From NCBI RefSeq assembly GCF_044891285.1, contig NZ_JAUIYO010000001.1, positions 1-64,000 of the forward strand: DNA of 64,000 bases. The letters are read 5' to 3'. The DNA comes from Pseudobacillus lumedeiriae. Its GTDB lineage: Bacteria; Bacillota; Bacilli; Bacillales; Domibacillaceae. The position numbers were made by a program, and so were the translations under genes. Below the pieces are notes generated by a model. That model had not been told where the DNA came from. It saw only the letters and a program-made list of their open reading frames with translations, and ran no database searches. Of this stretch, positions 42,646-50,134 are shown one piece after another; the first letter of the stretch is position 1; every line of letters starts with the position of its first letter.

Positions 42646-42840
42646 ATGTATAAACAAAGAAAAAGGGCACAAAACGCTGAAAAACCGAATTTTGACAAAA
42701 CAAATAAAAACCACAAAAACAATTCCAATTCCAGTACAGCGAATGTTGAGTTTGCTGTTGAAAACGATGCACAGTTTTTGGATAATAATCGCGAAAGAAA
42801 CAACCGCAACAAAGACAATTGCAATAATCTAGACTGCTAA
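42646..42840 (+). CDS. Small Asn-rich protein, possible gamma-SASP relative
   Basis: A 64-residue hydrophilic protein with an excellent AGGAGGAAAC ribosome binding site. It is rich in Asn, Lys and Glu. VEFAVENDAQFLDNN near residue 34 resembles the EFASE-type germination-protease site and the following NAQ segment of gamma-type small acid-soluble spore proteins, although the Ser is replaced by Val. The C-terminus is NCNNLDC with two Cys, unusual for that family. The antisense frame is hydrophobic only because of codon complementarity. The spore role is a hypothesis. Confidence 0.6.
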   Translation: MYKQRKRAQNAEKPNFDKTNKNHKNNSNSSTANVEFAVENDAQFLDNNRERNNRNKDNCNNLDC

Positions 42841-42854
42841 TCCAAACAAAGCAA

Positions 42855-42975
42855 AGAGGTTGACTCAAACAAAGTCCCATCCCTCACACCAACGATATAC
42901 TGTATATTAGAGGAGTTAATATCCACTATATATACAGCCTGTTCGGTAAGGACCGGCCTTTTTGAGTCAACCTCT
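42855..42975. repeat. Hairpin repeat family B, copy 1
   Basis: Perfect 15-bp terminal inverted repeats AGAGGTTGACTCAAA and TTTGAGTCAACCTCT bound a 121-bp element with internal GATATACTGTATATT. It also separates and may terminate the flanking convergent genes. Confidence 0.75.
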
Positions 42976-43003
42976 GTATAAATCATTCATTTATTACTTA
43001 CAC

Positions 43004-43228
43004 TTAATCGGTCACTTTGATAAATTCCCACAAGTTTTCAATTGGGCAGACCCCATGCCGCGGCATGTGTGTAAATTCGTAGCAGGCATAGTCTTTCCAG
43101 CTATGGAGATTTATTTTTATCTCTCTCTGTTCATCTTCTAACCAAACAAACTTCCAATCCTCATTTAATAAGTTGAGCAACTGATCACTTGTTTTTACTT
43201 TTTGAACCGAGTGGAATAAATCTACCAT
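43004..43228 (-). CDS. Hypothetical small protein
   Basis: A 74-residue soluble protein with no recognised family: MVDLFHSVQKVKTSDQLLNL, an acidic middle, and Trp/Tyr-rich TYPE segments such as INLHSWKDYACYEFTHMP. A GAAGGTAAAG ribosome binding site precedes the ATG. Composition and codon use look genuine. The HGVCPIENLW region with a single Cys is not a known metal motif. It ends close to repeat B copy 1. Confidence 0.55.
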   Translation of the reverse strand: MVDLFHSVQKVKTSDQLLNLLNEDWKFVWLEDEQREIKINLHSWKDYACYEFTHMPRHGVCPIENLWEFIKVTD

Positions 43229-43536
43229 TCTTTACCTTCGCCCCCTTCATTGCTTCTATTACATTTTCTTCATTACTATGTAAATTCCTTCCTAATTTTT
43301 TCCCGCTTTTTATAAGTTCTCCCCTCCATTCATCTGCTTACATGTAAATTCTATGCAAAAAATGCCGATTAAAGAACACAAAAATAGCCCGCCTTTTCTG
43401 TTTATAGAGCTTTACCGATGATTATGTAACATTAACAGAAGTTTTGTCGAACACCTTTCATTTTTTTTCTGAAGTCGGCATAATATGTAATATTGGATCT
43501 TTTATGCAAAAAATATTTACCCAGGAGAGTTCGCTC
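43229..43536. other. Divergent intergenic region
   Basis: About 308 bp between the hypothetical gene and the Spo0E-like gene. It is AT-rich, with no clear repeat or riboswitch. Promoters were not resolved with confidence. Confidence 0.4.
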
Positions 43537-43719
43537 ATGCAAAAATATGAAACTTTCAGCGATTTAACTGCAGAAATTAATTCTAAACGAAACTTGATGA
43601 TTCAAACCGGCATGACAAAAGGACTTAACCACTTTGAAACTCTACAGCACAGTGCAGAATTAGATAAACTCATCTATACATATCAGTTACTAGTATTAGA
43701 CAAGCCTCCCTGTAACTGA
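43537..43719 (+). CDS. Spo0E-like aspartyl-phosphate phosphatase
   Basis: A 60-residue helical-hairpin protein of the Spo0E family, which dephosphorylates Spo0A~P and delays sporulation. The signature HSAELDKLIYTYQ at about residues 41-53 matches the S-x-E-L-D-x-L-I-Y motif, and the N-terminal helix has LTAEINSKRNLMIQTG. The ATG at 43537 follows AGGAGAG; earlier in-frame starts give a Cys/Phe-rich extension not seen in the family. The partner could be Spo0A, but that is inferred from the family only. Confidence 0.85.
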   Translation: MQKYETFSDLTAEINSKRNLMIQTGMTKGLNHFETLQHSAELDKLIYTYQLLVLDKPPCN

Positions 43720-43833
43720 TTGTTTTGCTTTTTAGTACATGTTATTGCTTAACTGGTGAAGATTTTTAGGAAAAAACGGAATAGTATGAGATAATAAAGA
43801 GGTGTGAAAATATAATAAATAGGAAGTGATAAG

Positions 43834-44040
43834 ATGGCTTATTACAATAACAGACGGGAAGAGCCTTTGCCAAATGAAGATATAAACACGTGGGAATGCG
43901 TATCAGAAAACTGCAACGGATGGATGAGAAAGGACTTTTCTACCTCTGAAGCACCGGCCTGCCCATTTTGCGGCAGTCAAATGGAAAGCGGCACGAGACA
44001 TACGCATTTCCTCAAAAACAATAATTTACATAAAGAATAG
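43834..44040 (+). CDS. YdjO-like zinc-ribbon protein
   Basis: A 68-residue protein resembling the Bacillus cold-inducible YdjO family. Two Cys pairs, CVSENCNGWMR and CPFCGSQM, form a probable zinc ribbon; it starts MAYYNNRREE like its relatives and has a His-containing tail. The function of the family is unknown. AGGAAGTGAT precedes the ATG, and a terminator follows. Confidence 0.75.
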   Translation: MAYYNNRREEPLPNEDINTWECVSENCNGWMRKDFSTSEAPACPFCGSQMESGTRHTHFLKNNNLHKE

Positions 44041-44067
44041 AAAGGGGAATGGCCATTTCCCCTTTTT
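44041..44067 (+). terminator. Terminator after YdjO-like gene
   Basis: AAAGGGGAAT, GGCC, ATTTCCCCTTTTTC; it also serves the convergent DUF421 gene. Confidence 0.85.
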
Positions 44068-44087
44068 CTTTTTGCACTAGATTATAT

Positions 44088-44774
44088 TTATTGATCTTTT
44101 TCTTCATATGGAATGAGATACAAACCCATTTTCTCTGACCATTCCCCATAAAAGAGATCAGCTGTATCTTTTATCCCTTCTTTTTCCAACTCCGATAACA
44201 GCCACTCTTTACTTTTCCCTGCCTTTTTCAATTCTTTTTCTTTCACTTCCCCTTCATCCACAAGTAAATAAGTCGGTGTGTTTTCTTCCGGTGTTATATT
44301 AAGCATGCCTGGTTTAACAGCCGTTTCCTTTGCTTTTGGCAAAATGCTCAGTGTACCGCTCGTTTCCAGCGTAGCATGTTCAATTTCTGTTAATGAAAAA
44401 TACCCTTTGCTCCTCATTAAAATTCGCAGCTGTTCCATTTCAATATGATTTTGCTTTAACGCCTCTTGATCAACTTTTCCTTTCATGATTAAGTCAGTGG
44501 ACTCTCCTTTTAGCAGTTTACGGGCCCTATCCGATTTCATAACAAGCATCTCAATGACATAAATCAATGTCCCCCAGAGACCTATTGCATATAAAACTTG
44601 AAAGATCGACACTTTTTCATCAAATATCCCTTCTTCCAGAAAACTTCCTAATAAGAGTAAATAAATAAAATCGAATGGAGTTACTTGGGAGAGTTCCTTT
44701 TTTCCCAATAACCGAATGACAGCAAGCAAGGCAATTAACCCTATGATTATTTTTAATGTAATAGACAAATACAT
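44088..44774 (-). CDS. DUF421 (YetF/YdfS-like) membrane protein
   Basis: A 228-residue membrane protein of the DUF421 family. Three N-terminal helices (residues about 4-20, 33-47 and 58-78) include IRLLGKKELSQVTPFDFIYLLLLG, the family hallmark. The cytoplasmic domain LIMKGKVDQEALKQNHIEME, LRILMRSKGYFSLTEIEHAT follows. Several Bacillus paralogues are spore- or envelope-associated. The start ATG 44774 follows GGAGGT with 4-5-base spacing. Function unassigned. Confidence 0.85.
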   Translation of the reverse strand: MYLSITLKIIIGLIALLAVIRLLGKKELSQVTPFDFIYLLLLGSFLEEGIFDEKVSIFQVLYAIGLWGTLIYVIEMLVMKSDRARKLLKGESTDLIMKGKVDQEALKQNHIEMEQLRILMRSKGYFSLTEIEHATLETSGTLSILPKAKETAVKPGMLNITPEENTPTYLLVDEGEVKEKELKKAGKSKEWLLSELEKEGIKDTADLFYGEWSEKMGLYLIPYEEKDQ

Positions 44775-44867
44775 TCATTGACCTCCTGCCACAAAGTGAT
44801 ATTGTCTTCTCTATTCCCTTTATATACATGTTCAATCAAGCAAAAACCCTGCTTTGCCTCCAACATA

Positions 44868-44898
44868 AAAACACCCGCTGATTGTTCAGCGGGTGTTT
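44868..44898 (-). terminator. Terminator after patatin gene
   Basis: AACACCCGCTG, ATTGTT, CAGCGGGTGTT with a flanking A/T tail. Confidence 0.85.
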
Positions 44899-44925
44899 AT
44901 CCTGATATCTGTTCTTAGCCAAGCA

Positions 44926-45786
44926 TTACTTTACTGTTTTTAGCCACTCTGTCAACGACCTGTATACATCAGCCGTATCCTGCCACCCTAGATCATATAG
45001 CTTGGTGAGCCTACGCTGGTTACGTTCGACACGGCTTACCTCGAGCGATTGTGTCGGGCGAATGACAAACACTTTGTTCCCTCTTTCCAGTTGTGCGATA
45101 TACTCTAGCGTTCGATTGTAAATCTTCCATCTATTTTCTAGAATTCGTACGACACCGGGATAGTGTGCGTATTTTCTTTTGACGAGGAAATGAAGACGAG
45201 AAGGTGCTTTCACATACCCTTCATGCTGTGTCAATACAATGACATTACGGGTGCAGCCATCCTGTTCTGCCTTCTTAATTGGGATAGGATCACTGATACC
45301 GCCGTCAAGCAAGTGATAACCCTGGAAGGTAACAACAGGCGCAGCAAACGGCAGCGAACTTGACGCTCTAATCGGTGTTAATAAATCTTCTTTATAATCC
45401 TTTCTGCCAAAATAGACGGGATCTCCCGTATAACAATTTGTTGTTCCAACAACGAATTCCGTCTCACTTCGCTTAAATTCTTCGTAATCGAATGGCACAA
45501 TTTGATTGGGAATGACATCAAATACATAATCCATACCAAACAGTTCACCTTTTCTAAGGAGATTCCGAAATGACATGTATTTTGAATCCCGCACAAACCC
45601 GATGTTTACCCGTTTGTTTCTTCCCCATTGTTTGGAGATGTAAGATGCGGCATTACAGGCACCAGCCGAAACACCAATGACATATGGGAACTCTATTTTA
45701 TTTTCTAGAAAAAAGTCTAGCACACCTGCTGTGTAAAGCCCTCTCATGCCGCCGCCTTCAAGAACAAGGCCGATCTTTGTGTGCAT
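44926..45786 (-). CDS. Patatin-like phospholipase
   Basis: A 286-residue serine lipase of the bacterial patatin (YjjU/RssA) type. The oxyanion loop is GLVLEGGGMRGLYTAG, the nucleophile Ser sits in IGVSAGACNAA (about residue 42) and the catalytic Asp in LLDGGISDPIP. No signal peptide, so cytoplasmic acyl hydrolase activity is expected. The ATG at 45786 is chosen because AAGGAGTGGG lies upstream. Single-gene unit, divergent from the tRNA-like leader gene. Confidence 0.88.
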   Translation of the reverse strand: MHTKIGLVLEGGGMRGLYTAGVLDFFLENKIEFPYVIGVSAGACNAASYISKQWGRNKRVNIGFVRDSKYMSFRNLLRKGELFGMDYVFDVIPNQIVPFDYEEFKRSETEFVVGTTNCYTGDPVYFGRKDYKEDLLTPIRASSSLPFAAPVVTFQGYHLLDGGISDPIPIKKAEQDGCTRNVIVLTQHEGYVKAPSRLHFLVKRKYAHYPGVVRILENRWKIYNRTLEYIAQLERGNKVFVIRPTQSLEVSRVERNQRRLTKLYDLGWQDTADVYRSLTEWLKTVK

Positions 45787-45906
45787 ATTCACCCACTCCT
45801 TTTCATACATATTTTATCAAACTCCTCATTTAAACACGCTAGATTTGCTCGAAAATCGTCAACCTATTTTTCTTAAAAAAATTTTATAAAATTAGGCCAA
45901 AACCTA

Positions 45907-45935
45907 TTTTCAAATGAGAGTTTTTTTTGTATGAT
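45907..45935 (+). promoter_or_regulatory. Putative promoter of the tRNA-like leader
   Basis: TTTTCA (45907-45912) and TATGAT (45930-45935), spacer 17 bp. Transcription would begin near 45943, just before the cloverleaf. Confidence 0.45.
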
Positions 45936-45964
45936 AGACTCACATTTACAACAATTCGATGGGA

Positions 45965-46036
45965 ATTAGGGAAGGCAAATGGTGCGCCACCAGCTTCTGC
46001 AGCTGGTTCTAGTGGGTTCGATTCCCACCCCGAAAT
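45965..46036 (+). ncRNA. tRNA-like cloverleaf (pseudo-tRNA) in an mRNA leader
   Basis: The sequence folds with tRNA spacing. Acceptor ATTAGGG/CCCGAAA pairs at five of seven positions. D arm GGCA/CGCC has GG in its loop. Anticodon arm CCAGC/GCTGG has loop TTCTGCA (anticodon CTG, formally Gln). The variable loop is TTCTA, and the T arm is GTGGG/CCCAC with loop TTCGATT. Non-tRNA features are A at position 8, C at position 37, two acceptor mismatches and no CCA. It lies in the 5' leader of an acetyltransferase gene. A functioning Gln tRNA is unlikely; a regulatory tRNA-like domain is favoured. Confidence 0.65.
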
Positions 46037-46110
46037 TTTTTATGAACGCTATGAAAAATTTCGAGGGTGAATTCGGACACAACAGGACCGGAGTGCCCTC
46101 ATTTGGAGGG
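46026..46110 (+). promoter_or_regulatory. Alternative helices controlling the acetyltransferase ribosome binding site
   Basis: Three competing pairings. (1) CACCCCGAAATTTTT (46026-46040) with AAAAATTTCGAGGGTG (46054-46069), one bulged A. (2) GAGGGTG (46063-46069) with TGCCCTC (46094-46100), enclosing a CGG/CCG hairpin. (3) CCCTC (46096-46100) with GAGGG (46106-46110), which is the Shine-Dalgarno sequence. Helix 1 also uses the 3' side of the tRNA-like T stem and acceptor. Folding of the cloverleaf would free GAGGGTG to form helix 2 and expose the ribosome binding site. Confidence 0.6.
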
Positions 46111-46116
46111 ATTTAC

Positions 46117-46674
46117 ATGTTAAAGAAGCGCGATGTACATGACAGTCATGTACTATTTGAGTTGATGATGCACCCTGAAGTCTTCCCTTTTGTGCGTCAA
46201 AAAGCCCATTCCTATGAAGAATTCGTCTTTCTCACAAAGCAAACGATTGAATCAGAGGAACGGGGGGAATTAATTTCCCGTACTATTACTGATGATTGGG
46301 GCAATCCAATCGGTACAATTAATTTATATGATATCCATGAAAAGTCTGGCTTTCTCGGCACCTGGCTCGGCAAGCCTTATCATGGCAAAGGCTATAACGC
46401 ATTAGCAAAAGAATCTTTTTTTCATGAATTATTTTTTGAACTTGGTATGGAATCCGTCTTTATGCAAATTCGCAAGGTGAATACACGATCGCGCAAAGCT
46501 GCAGAAAAGCTTCCTTATGCCATTCTGGCAAATGAAACGCGCCCGATGATTTATTCCCGCATTAATGAAAGAAATGAAGTGTTTGATTTATTTGAGGTAT
46601 CGAAAGACCTGTTTACTTTCTATACACTTCGCCAACAAAACGAAGCTGTAGAAGAACAAACGATGGAAGCTTAA
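46117..46674 (+). CDS. GNAT family N-acetyltransferase
   Basis: A 185-residue GNAT-fold acetyltransferase of the RimJ/RimL-like class. It starts MLKKRDVHDSHVLFELMMHP. The acetyl-CoA-binding region is LGTWLGKPYHGKGYNALAKE (about residues 83-102), with the Q/RxxGxG/A-type loop YHGKGYN. FMQIRKVNTRSRKAAEKLPY follows, as in ribosomal-protein or aminoacyl acetyltransferases. The C-terminal 40 residues are a less conserved extension. The ATG at 46117 lies 7 bases after GGAGG. Upstream in-frame starts would read through the tRNA-like element and are rejected. The substrate is unknown. Confidence 0.8.
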   Translation: MLKKRDVHDSHVLFELMMHPEVFPFVRQKAHSYEEFVFLTKQTIESEERGELISRTITDDWGNPIGTINLYDIHEKSGFLGTWLGKPYHGKGYNALAKESFFHELFFELGMESVFMQIRKVNTRSRKAAEKLPYAILANETRPMIYSRINERNEVFDLFEVSKDLFTFYTLRQQNEAVEEQTMEA

Positions 46675-46727
46675 TCCTTTATCTATTACCCTCTTCTTCT
46701 TTTCTTTCTGTTATACCTTTCCTTTTC

Positions 46728-46759
46728 AAAGCCCTTCAGCGTCCGTTGAAGGGCTTTTT
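46728..46759 (+). terminator. Terminator after acetyltransferase gene
   Basis: AAAGCCCTTCA, GCGTCCGT, TGAAGGGCTTTTT. Confidence 0.9.
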
Positions 46760-46850
46760 CAATGTTATTTATACACTGAGCAGTCTTGTCATTTTTGTGG
46801 TATAATTTTCTCATTCTGCGTGTAAATGCGCAGAATAAAGGAGGATCAAT

Positions 46851-48227
46851 TTGGAACAGACTTTTACAATGAAGCAAAAAATGAAAAGGCTCCTATATAT
46901 TTTAGTCCCCATCTTAATTACACAGCTTGGATTATTCGCTATGAATTTCTTCGATATCATGATGTCCAGCCGTTATTCTTCACATGACCTGGCTGGAGTA
47001 GCCATCGGGGCTTCATTATGGCTGCCTGTGTATACTGGCTTAAGCGGTATTCTGCTTGCTATTACCCCCATTGTAGCTCAGCTGGCCGGTGCTCGTCAGA
47101 AGGATGAAGTGCCTTTCACAGTGATGCAAGGGATCTATGTTTCTATTGCTCTTGCTGTAATGGTTGTTGCTATGGGCAGCCTCATCCTCGACCCTATTTT
47201 AAATACAATGAATCTTGAAGAGCAAGTGAGGGAGATCGCAAGAAACTATGTCGTTGCTTTATCTTTCGGCATCGTTCCCGTTTTCATTTATACAGTTCTC
47301 CGCTGTTTCATTGATGCACTCGGGATGACAAGAACGTCCATGGTTATTACACTACTCTCACTGCCCTTGAATGTCTTCTTTAATTATGCTCTAATCTTTG
47401 GGAAATGGGGGCTCCCTGCACTTGGAGGAGTCGGGGCTGGTTATGCCTCAGCCATTACGTATTGGCTGATTATGTTTATTGCTGCTGTTGTCGTTCATCG
47501 CGAGCGGCCGTTCAGCCAGTACAATATCTTCCAGTCATTCCCAGGAATTTCAGTTGCTAAATGGAAAGAAATTTTGCTCATCGGCATTCCGATCGGCTTT
47601 TCTCTATTCTTTGAGACGAGCATTTTTTCTGCGGTTACTTTATTTATGAGTGAATACAGCACGAATGTCATTGCCGCTCATCAAATAGCTATTAATTTTG
47701 CTACTTTGCTTTATATGCTCCCGCTTAGTATTTCCATGAGCTTAACGATTATTGTCGGATTTGAAGTAGGAGCTTCCCGGTTAAAAGACGCAAAAGTGTT
47801 TAGCTGGCTCGGTGTTGGCACAGCTGTGATTTTCTCGTTATTATGTATAACCATTCTCATGTTATTCCGTGATCAAATTGCATCAATCTATACGAACGAT
47901 GCAGAAGTACTGGAACTCGCTGCCCACTTCTTATTGTTTGCCGCTTTGTTTCAATTGTCTGATGCCATTCAAGCACCAGTTCAAGGAGCTTTACGCGGCT
48001 ATAAAGATGTAAACACAACGTTTTTCATGACCTTAATCAGTTACTGGATCATCGGTCTCCCATTAGGGTATTACCTAGCCAACACGACCGATTTGGGAGC
48101 GTACGGCTATTGGATTGGGTTAATATCTGGCTTAACAGCCGGAGCACTGACCCTTTCCGCTCGTCTGCTTCTCATTCAGCGCAAAGAATCTCATACTAAA
48201 AAGCCCGTGAACAAGCTGCTCGCTTAA
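46851..48227 (+). CDS. MATE family efflux transporter
   Basis: A 458-residue membrane protein with 12 predicted helices in two homologous halves, typical of the MATE (NorM-like) family, which exports cations or drugs in exchange for Na+ or H+. ITQLGLFAMNFFDIMMSSRY at helix 1, GASLWLPVYTGLSGILLAITP and PVQGALRGYKDVN are characteristic. The start is TTG at 46851 behind AAAGGAGGATC. An ATTCTGCG/CGCAGAAT hairpin (46811-46836) sits just before the ribosome binding site and may influence translation. A terminator follows. Confidence 0.9.
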   Translation: MEQTFTMKQKMKRLLYILVPILITQLGLFAMNFFDIMMSSRYSSHDLAGVAIGASLWLPVYTGLSGILLAITPIVAQLAGARQKDEVPFTVMQGIYVSIALAVMVVAMGSLILDPILNTMNLEEQVREIARNYVVALSFGIVPVFIYTVLRCFIDALGMTRTSMVITLLSLPLNVFFNYALIFGKWGLPALGGVGAGYASAITYWLIMFIAAVVVHRERPFSQYNIFQSFPGISVAKWKEILLIGIPIGFSLFFETSIFSAVTLFMSEYSTNVIAAHQIAINFATLLYMLPLSISMSLTIIVGFEVGASRLKDAKVFSWLGVGTAVIFSLLCITILMLFRDQIASIYTNDAEVLELAAHFLLFAALFQLSDAIQAPVQGALRGYKDVNTTFFMTLISYWIIGLPLGYYLANTTDLGAYGYWIGLISGLTAGALTLSARLLLIQRKESHTKKPVNKLLA

Positions 48228-48269
48228 CGAAAGGATCATCGCTAAACCCAGGCATTCTACAACGAAAAA

Positions 48270-48316
48270 GAGGATGTTCCAAAAGTATCACTTCTTTTAG
48301 GAACATCCCCTTTTTT
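48270..48316 (+). terminator. Terminator after MATE gene
   Basis: GGATGTTCC and GGAACATCC arms, with inner AAAAG/CTTTT-type pairing, then CCTTTTTT. Confidence 0.85.
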
Positions 48317-48333
48317 GTATGGTTATTTAAACG

Positions 48334-48415
48334 TGTCCGTTAATTTCCGTTCCAGACGCTTCACTTTCCCCGCAGGAGTCTTCGCACCTTCCGCTACAAT
48401 CAACTAATCGTTTGA
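48334..48415. repeat. Dispersed repeat family A, copy 4
   Basis: GTCCGTTAATTTCCGTTCC, CGCTTCACTTTCCCCGCAGG, AGTCTTCGCACCTTCCGCTA, CAATCAAC. This is a short form lacking the central GGGCGG segment, between MATE and ktr terminators. Confidence 0.75.
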
Positions 48416-48458
48416 ACTTTGTCAATAAGATATTTTAATCTAAATAAAAAGACTGACC

Positions 48459-48487
48459 TTAAAAAGTCGTTTTTAACGACTTTTTAA
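48459..48487 (-). terminator. Terminator after ktr gene
   Basis: TTAAAAAGTCG, TTTTTAA loop region, CGACTTTTTAA, 30 bp past the stop codon. Confidence 0.75.
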
Positions 48488-48516
48488 GTCAACTTCTTTC
48501 TATATAATCCTCTCCA

Positions 48517-49830
48517 TCACCCTGTTAAAATATCTTCCGTTGGATATCTGTAATGATCTTGCTGCTTACGAGCAAGAATATATACAAGCGTCAACGGGCC
48601 TACTTTTCCCGTAATCATAATCAAAATGATAATTAATTTCCCTATAATGGAAAGGGAAGCTGTAATGCCCATCGTTAATCCAACTGTACCAAAAGCAGAG
48701 ACGGCTTCAAATGCCAGAGGCAAAAATGGCAGCTTTTCTGTAATATTTAACAGCAATATCCCTGCAACGACAATAAACGAACTGACCGTTGTAATCGATA
48801 ATACCCGCAGCACATGCTCCTGGCGGATTGTTCGTTTGAATAAGTGGATATCTTTTCTTCCTTGTACATACGTAAGCATACTGACAATCAATACAACGAA
48901 TGTAGTTAATTTAATGCCTCCCGCTGTCGAACCGCTCCCTGCCCCAATAAACATAGCAATCATCCATAGAAACGCCGTAGAGGGATCTATGCCGCTTAAA
49001 TCAATTGTGTTAAACCCGGCCGTTCTAACAGCAATCGCTTGGAAATAAGAGGCCCACAGCTGATCCGAAAGCGAAAGTTTCGCTAACGAATGACCATTAT
49101 TCCTCTCCAGCAAAAAAAACAGCAGAAAAAGAATAAGATTCAAAATAACTGTTGAAACCAACATGACTTTTGTATTCAAAGACAGTCGTTTCCACTTCCG
49201 TTTTTGCCATACGTCCGCAATGACAGTAAAGCCGATCCCACCCAAAATAATGAGCGTCGTAATCGCGATATTGACAATAGGACTGCCGACATAACGCGAT
49301 AAATTGTCCGGCCATAAGGCAAAGCCCGCATTATTAAAAGCAGAGACTGCGTGAAAAAAGCTATAGAATATGCCGTTTCTCCATCCAAGTTCTGGTATCC
49401 ATTTGATGGAAAGCGCTAAGGCTGCGGCCGTTTCGATCGTAAGTGAAATAATGAATAAATATTTTACGAGACGAATGATCCCTCCTACTTGATCCTGATT
49501 GAGCGCCTGCTGGATGACAAGCCGCTTTTTCAAACCGATTTTTTTACCTGTCATGATAAAAATGAGCATAGCAAATGAAATGATCCCTAATCCCCCTACT
49601 TGAATAAGCCCCATAATGACGACCTGGCCAAATCTCGTAAAGTGTGTACCAGTATCTACGACTCCTAGTCCCGTCACAGTCATTGCCGAGGTGGATGTAA
49701 ATAAAGCATCAATCCAGCTCAACGGACCATTTGTAGAAATAGGCAGCTTTAGTAAAACCGCACCAAGTGAAATAAACGTTCCATAAACAAATAGGAGCAG
49801 TGTTGAGGGAGATAGTTTCAATCGTTTCAT
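48517..49830 (-). CDS. Ktr/Trk-type potassium transporter membrane subunit
   Basis: A 437-residue K+ channel subunit of the TrkH/KtrB family with about ten hydrophobic segments in four M1-P-M2 repeats. Selectivity-filter Gly segments are visible: TSTSAMTVTGLG, SAFNNAGFALWP, TAGFNTIDL and SAFGTVGLTMG. GAGSGSTAGGIKLTTF corresponds to the intramembrane gating loop. A cytoplasmic KtrA/KtrC-like RCK partner must be elsewhere. Control by the upstream c-di-AMP riboswitch fits the known coupling of c-di-AMP to potassium uptake. Confidence 0.92.
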   Translation of the reverse strand: MKRLKLSPSTLLLFVYGTFISLGAVLLKLPISTNGPLSWIDALFTSTSAMTVTGLGVVDTGTHFTRFGQVVIMGLIQVGGLGIISFAMLIFIMTGKKIGLKKRLVIQQALNQDQVGGIIRLVKYLFIISLTIETAAALALSIKWIPELGWRNGIFYSFFHAVSAFNNAGFALWPDNLSRYVGSPIVNIAITTLIILGGIGFTVIADVWQKRKWKRLSLNTKVMLVSTVILNLILFLLFFLLERNNGHSLAKLSLSDQLWASYFQAIAVRTAGFNTIDLSGIDPSTAFLWMIAMFIGAGSGSTAGGIKLTTFVVLIVSMLTYVQGRKDIHLFKRTIRQEHVLRVLSITTVSSFIVVAGILLLNITEKLPFLPLAFEAVSAFGTVGLTMGITASLSIIGKLIIILIMITGKVGPLTLVYILARKQQDHYRYPTEDILTG

Positions 49831-49866
49831 TCGTAAATCCCTTCTTTTTCAGTAATTTTCCAACAC

Positions 49867-49893
49867 AAAAACCATCAGCTTCTGCTAATGGTT
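49867..49893 (-). terminator. Terminator of the c-di-AMP riboswitch
   Basis: On the minus strand TAAACCATTAGC, AGAA, GCTGATGGTTTTTG, between the aptamer and the ktr start. Confidence 0.8.
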
Positions 49894-49895
49894 TA

Positions 49896-50035
49896 GAAGC
49901 CTTCCTGCTTGCTTACGAGGTTAGCTGTCGGATTCGGGCTGGAAGGTTTTGCCCGGCCAATATCATTGGCTTCACCCCTGCAGTTGCCTGCGTTGGTTCC
50001 CCCGCTCCATGCGGATTAAGCAATCATTTAGTTGA
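49896..50035 (-). ncRNA. c-di-AMP (ydaO/yuaA) riboswitch
   Basis: The minus-strand sequence carries the class hallmarks: GCGGGGGAACCAACGCAGGC, GGGGTGAAGCCAATGATATT, GGCCGGGC, then CCAGCCCGAATCCGACAGCT and AACCTCGTAAGC. A terminator stem follows before the potassium-transporter start. It should turn expression off when c-di-AMP is high. Boundaries are approximate. Confidence 0.9.
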
Positions 50036-50134
50036 ATGTTCCTATTCTACTCCCGCTTCCAGTAAAAGTAAAGATTTTTTCATCAGCCCTAGAATGTCTA
50101 AAATAAACTTTTCCACAATCTAAATAGCGTATTG

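Noticed and set aside
42630..42824. Hydrophobic 64-codon frame on the minus strand
   Set aside because: It is the antisense of the Asn/Lys-rich small gene, which has the strong ribosome binding site; the hydrophobicity is a codon-complement effect.
45965..46036. Functional Gln tRNA (anticodon CTG)
   Set aside because: Two acceptor mismatches, A at position 8, pyrimidine at position 37 and no CCA argue against a translating tRNA.
45965..46116. T-box riboswitch ahead of the GNAT gene
   Set aside because: No conserved T-box sequence (TGGNACCGCG type), no stem I elements and no transcription terminator. The leader itself is tRNA-shaped rather than tRNA-binding.
45979..46116. 46-residue N-terminal extension of the acetyltransferase
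   Set aside because: It would translate the cloverleaf and hairpins, has no ribosome binding site, and ATG 46117 has GGAGG at ideal spacing.
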